Positions 63,781 through 64,000 of a DNA stretch of 64,000 bases are shown one piece after another (position 1 is the stretch's first letter; each line of letters opens with the position of its first letter). The position numbers and the translations under genes were made by a program. The notes under the pieces were generated by a model. It was not told the origin of the DNA and did not search any database. It worked only from the letters and a program-made list of their open reading frames with translations. Origin of the DNA: Gordius sp. MW1 (taxonomy: Eukaryota; Nematomorpha; Gordioida; Gordea; Gordiidae); contig OZ038527.1 of the NCBI GenBank assembly GCA_964036665.1, positions 22,477,901-22,541,900 of the forward strand, given 5' to 3'.

Positions 63781-64000
63781 GTATAATAAAAAAATGATTA
63801 TTATATTTGTTATAAATTTGTATATATATTCAATAAAATTACTAGATAAATTTTTATTGCAACTTCCAAAAGGAAAATATTATGTTTTTTTTAATTTAGA
63901 AGTTGATTTTTGTTTAAAATTATAAGGTATCATGAAATTAATAATTTAATTTTTAGCTCTTTTGCAAACATGTTCTTACAAATGATAAGCTAAGTTTATG
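63781..64000. other. AT-rich window end, nothing recognised
   Basis: No feature was supported in the last 220 bases. Confidence 0.5.

Overview
The window is AT-rich animal DNA with spliced genes. Its exons are short, its introns obey GT-AG, and about two thirds of it is layered transposon debris. The gene content (a rhodopsin-like receptor pair, a cathepsin L protease and the RNase P/MRP subunit POP1) fits an invertebrate metazoan. I cannot place the phylum from sequence alone. Long G or C homopolymers (up to 18-19 nt) stand out against the AT background and mostly sit inside one hAT-type MITE family.

Host genes. Two intronless, closely related seven-transmembrane receptor genes lie on the + strand (11-1192, cut off by the window start, and 15149-16462). 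A complete six-exon cathepsin L-like gene lies on the - strand (20893-25014, 391 aa). A POP1 gene lies on the - strand (45601-59399). I could trace it as 15 exons with matching splice phases, giving 960 codons before the stop. The receptors and the protease are secretory or membrane proteins and POP1 is a nuclear RNA-processing subunit, so nothing suggests that the genes work together.

Mobile DNA, left to right. There is a decayed Helitron with recognisable Pif1-type helicase (2465-4867) split by a 597-bp hAT foldback element with an exact 8-bp target duplication. A LINE relic (7280-10570, -) is split by a 1.3-kb Mutator-like element that itself carries another LINE piece. Next comes a cluster of TIR elements at 13.7-14.7 kb, then G-tract hAT MITEs at 25.8-27.5 kb. 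Three Ty3/Gypsy-type LTR retrotransposon fossils occupy 29.5-42.8 kb. Two of them lie tail to tail, and one LTR is interrupted by a 3.7-kb hAT-type foldback element that holds a further 1.2-kb insertion. Further small TIR elements lie in introns of POP1 and of the protease. A nearly full-length but broken LINE (60735-63780, -) lies upstream of POP1.

The most interesting patterns are the precisely dated nests (insertion inside insertion, with target duplications still readable), the giant foldback elements, and TTAGGG-like arrays in the middle of at least three unrelated TIR elements.
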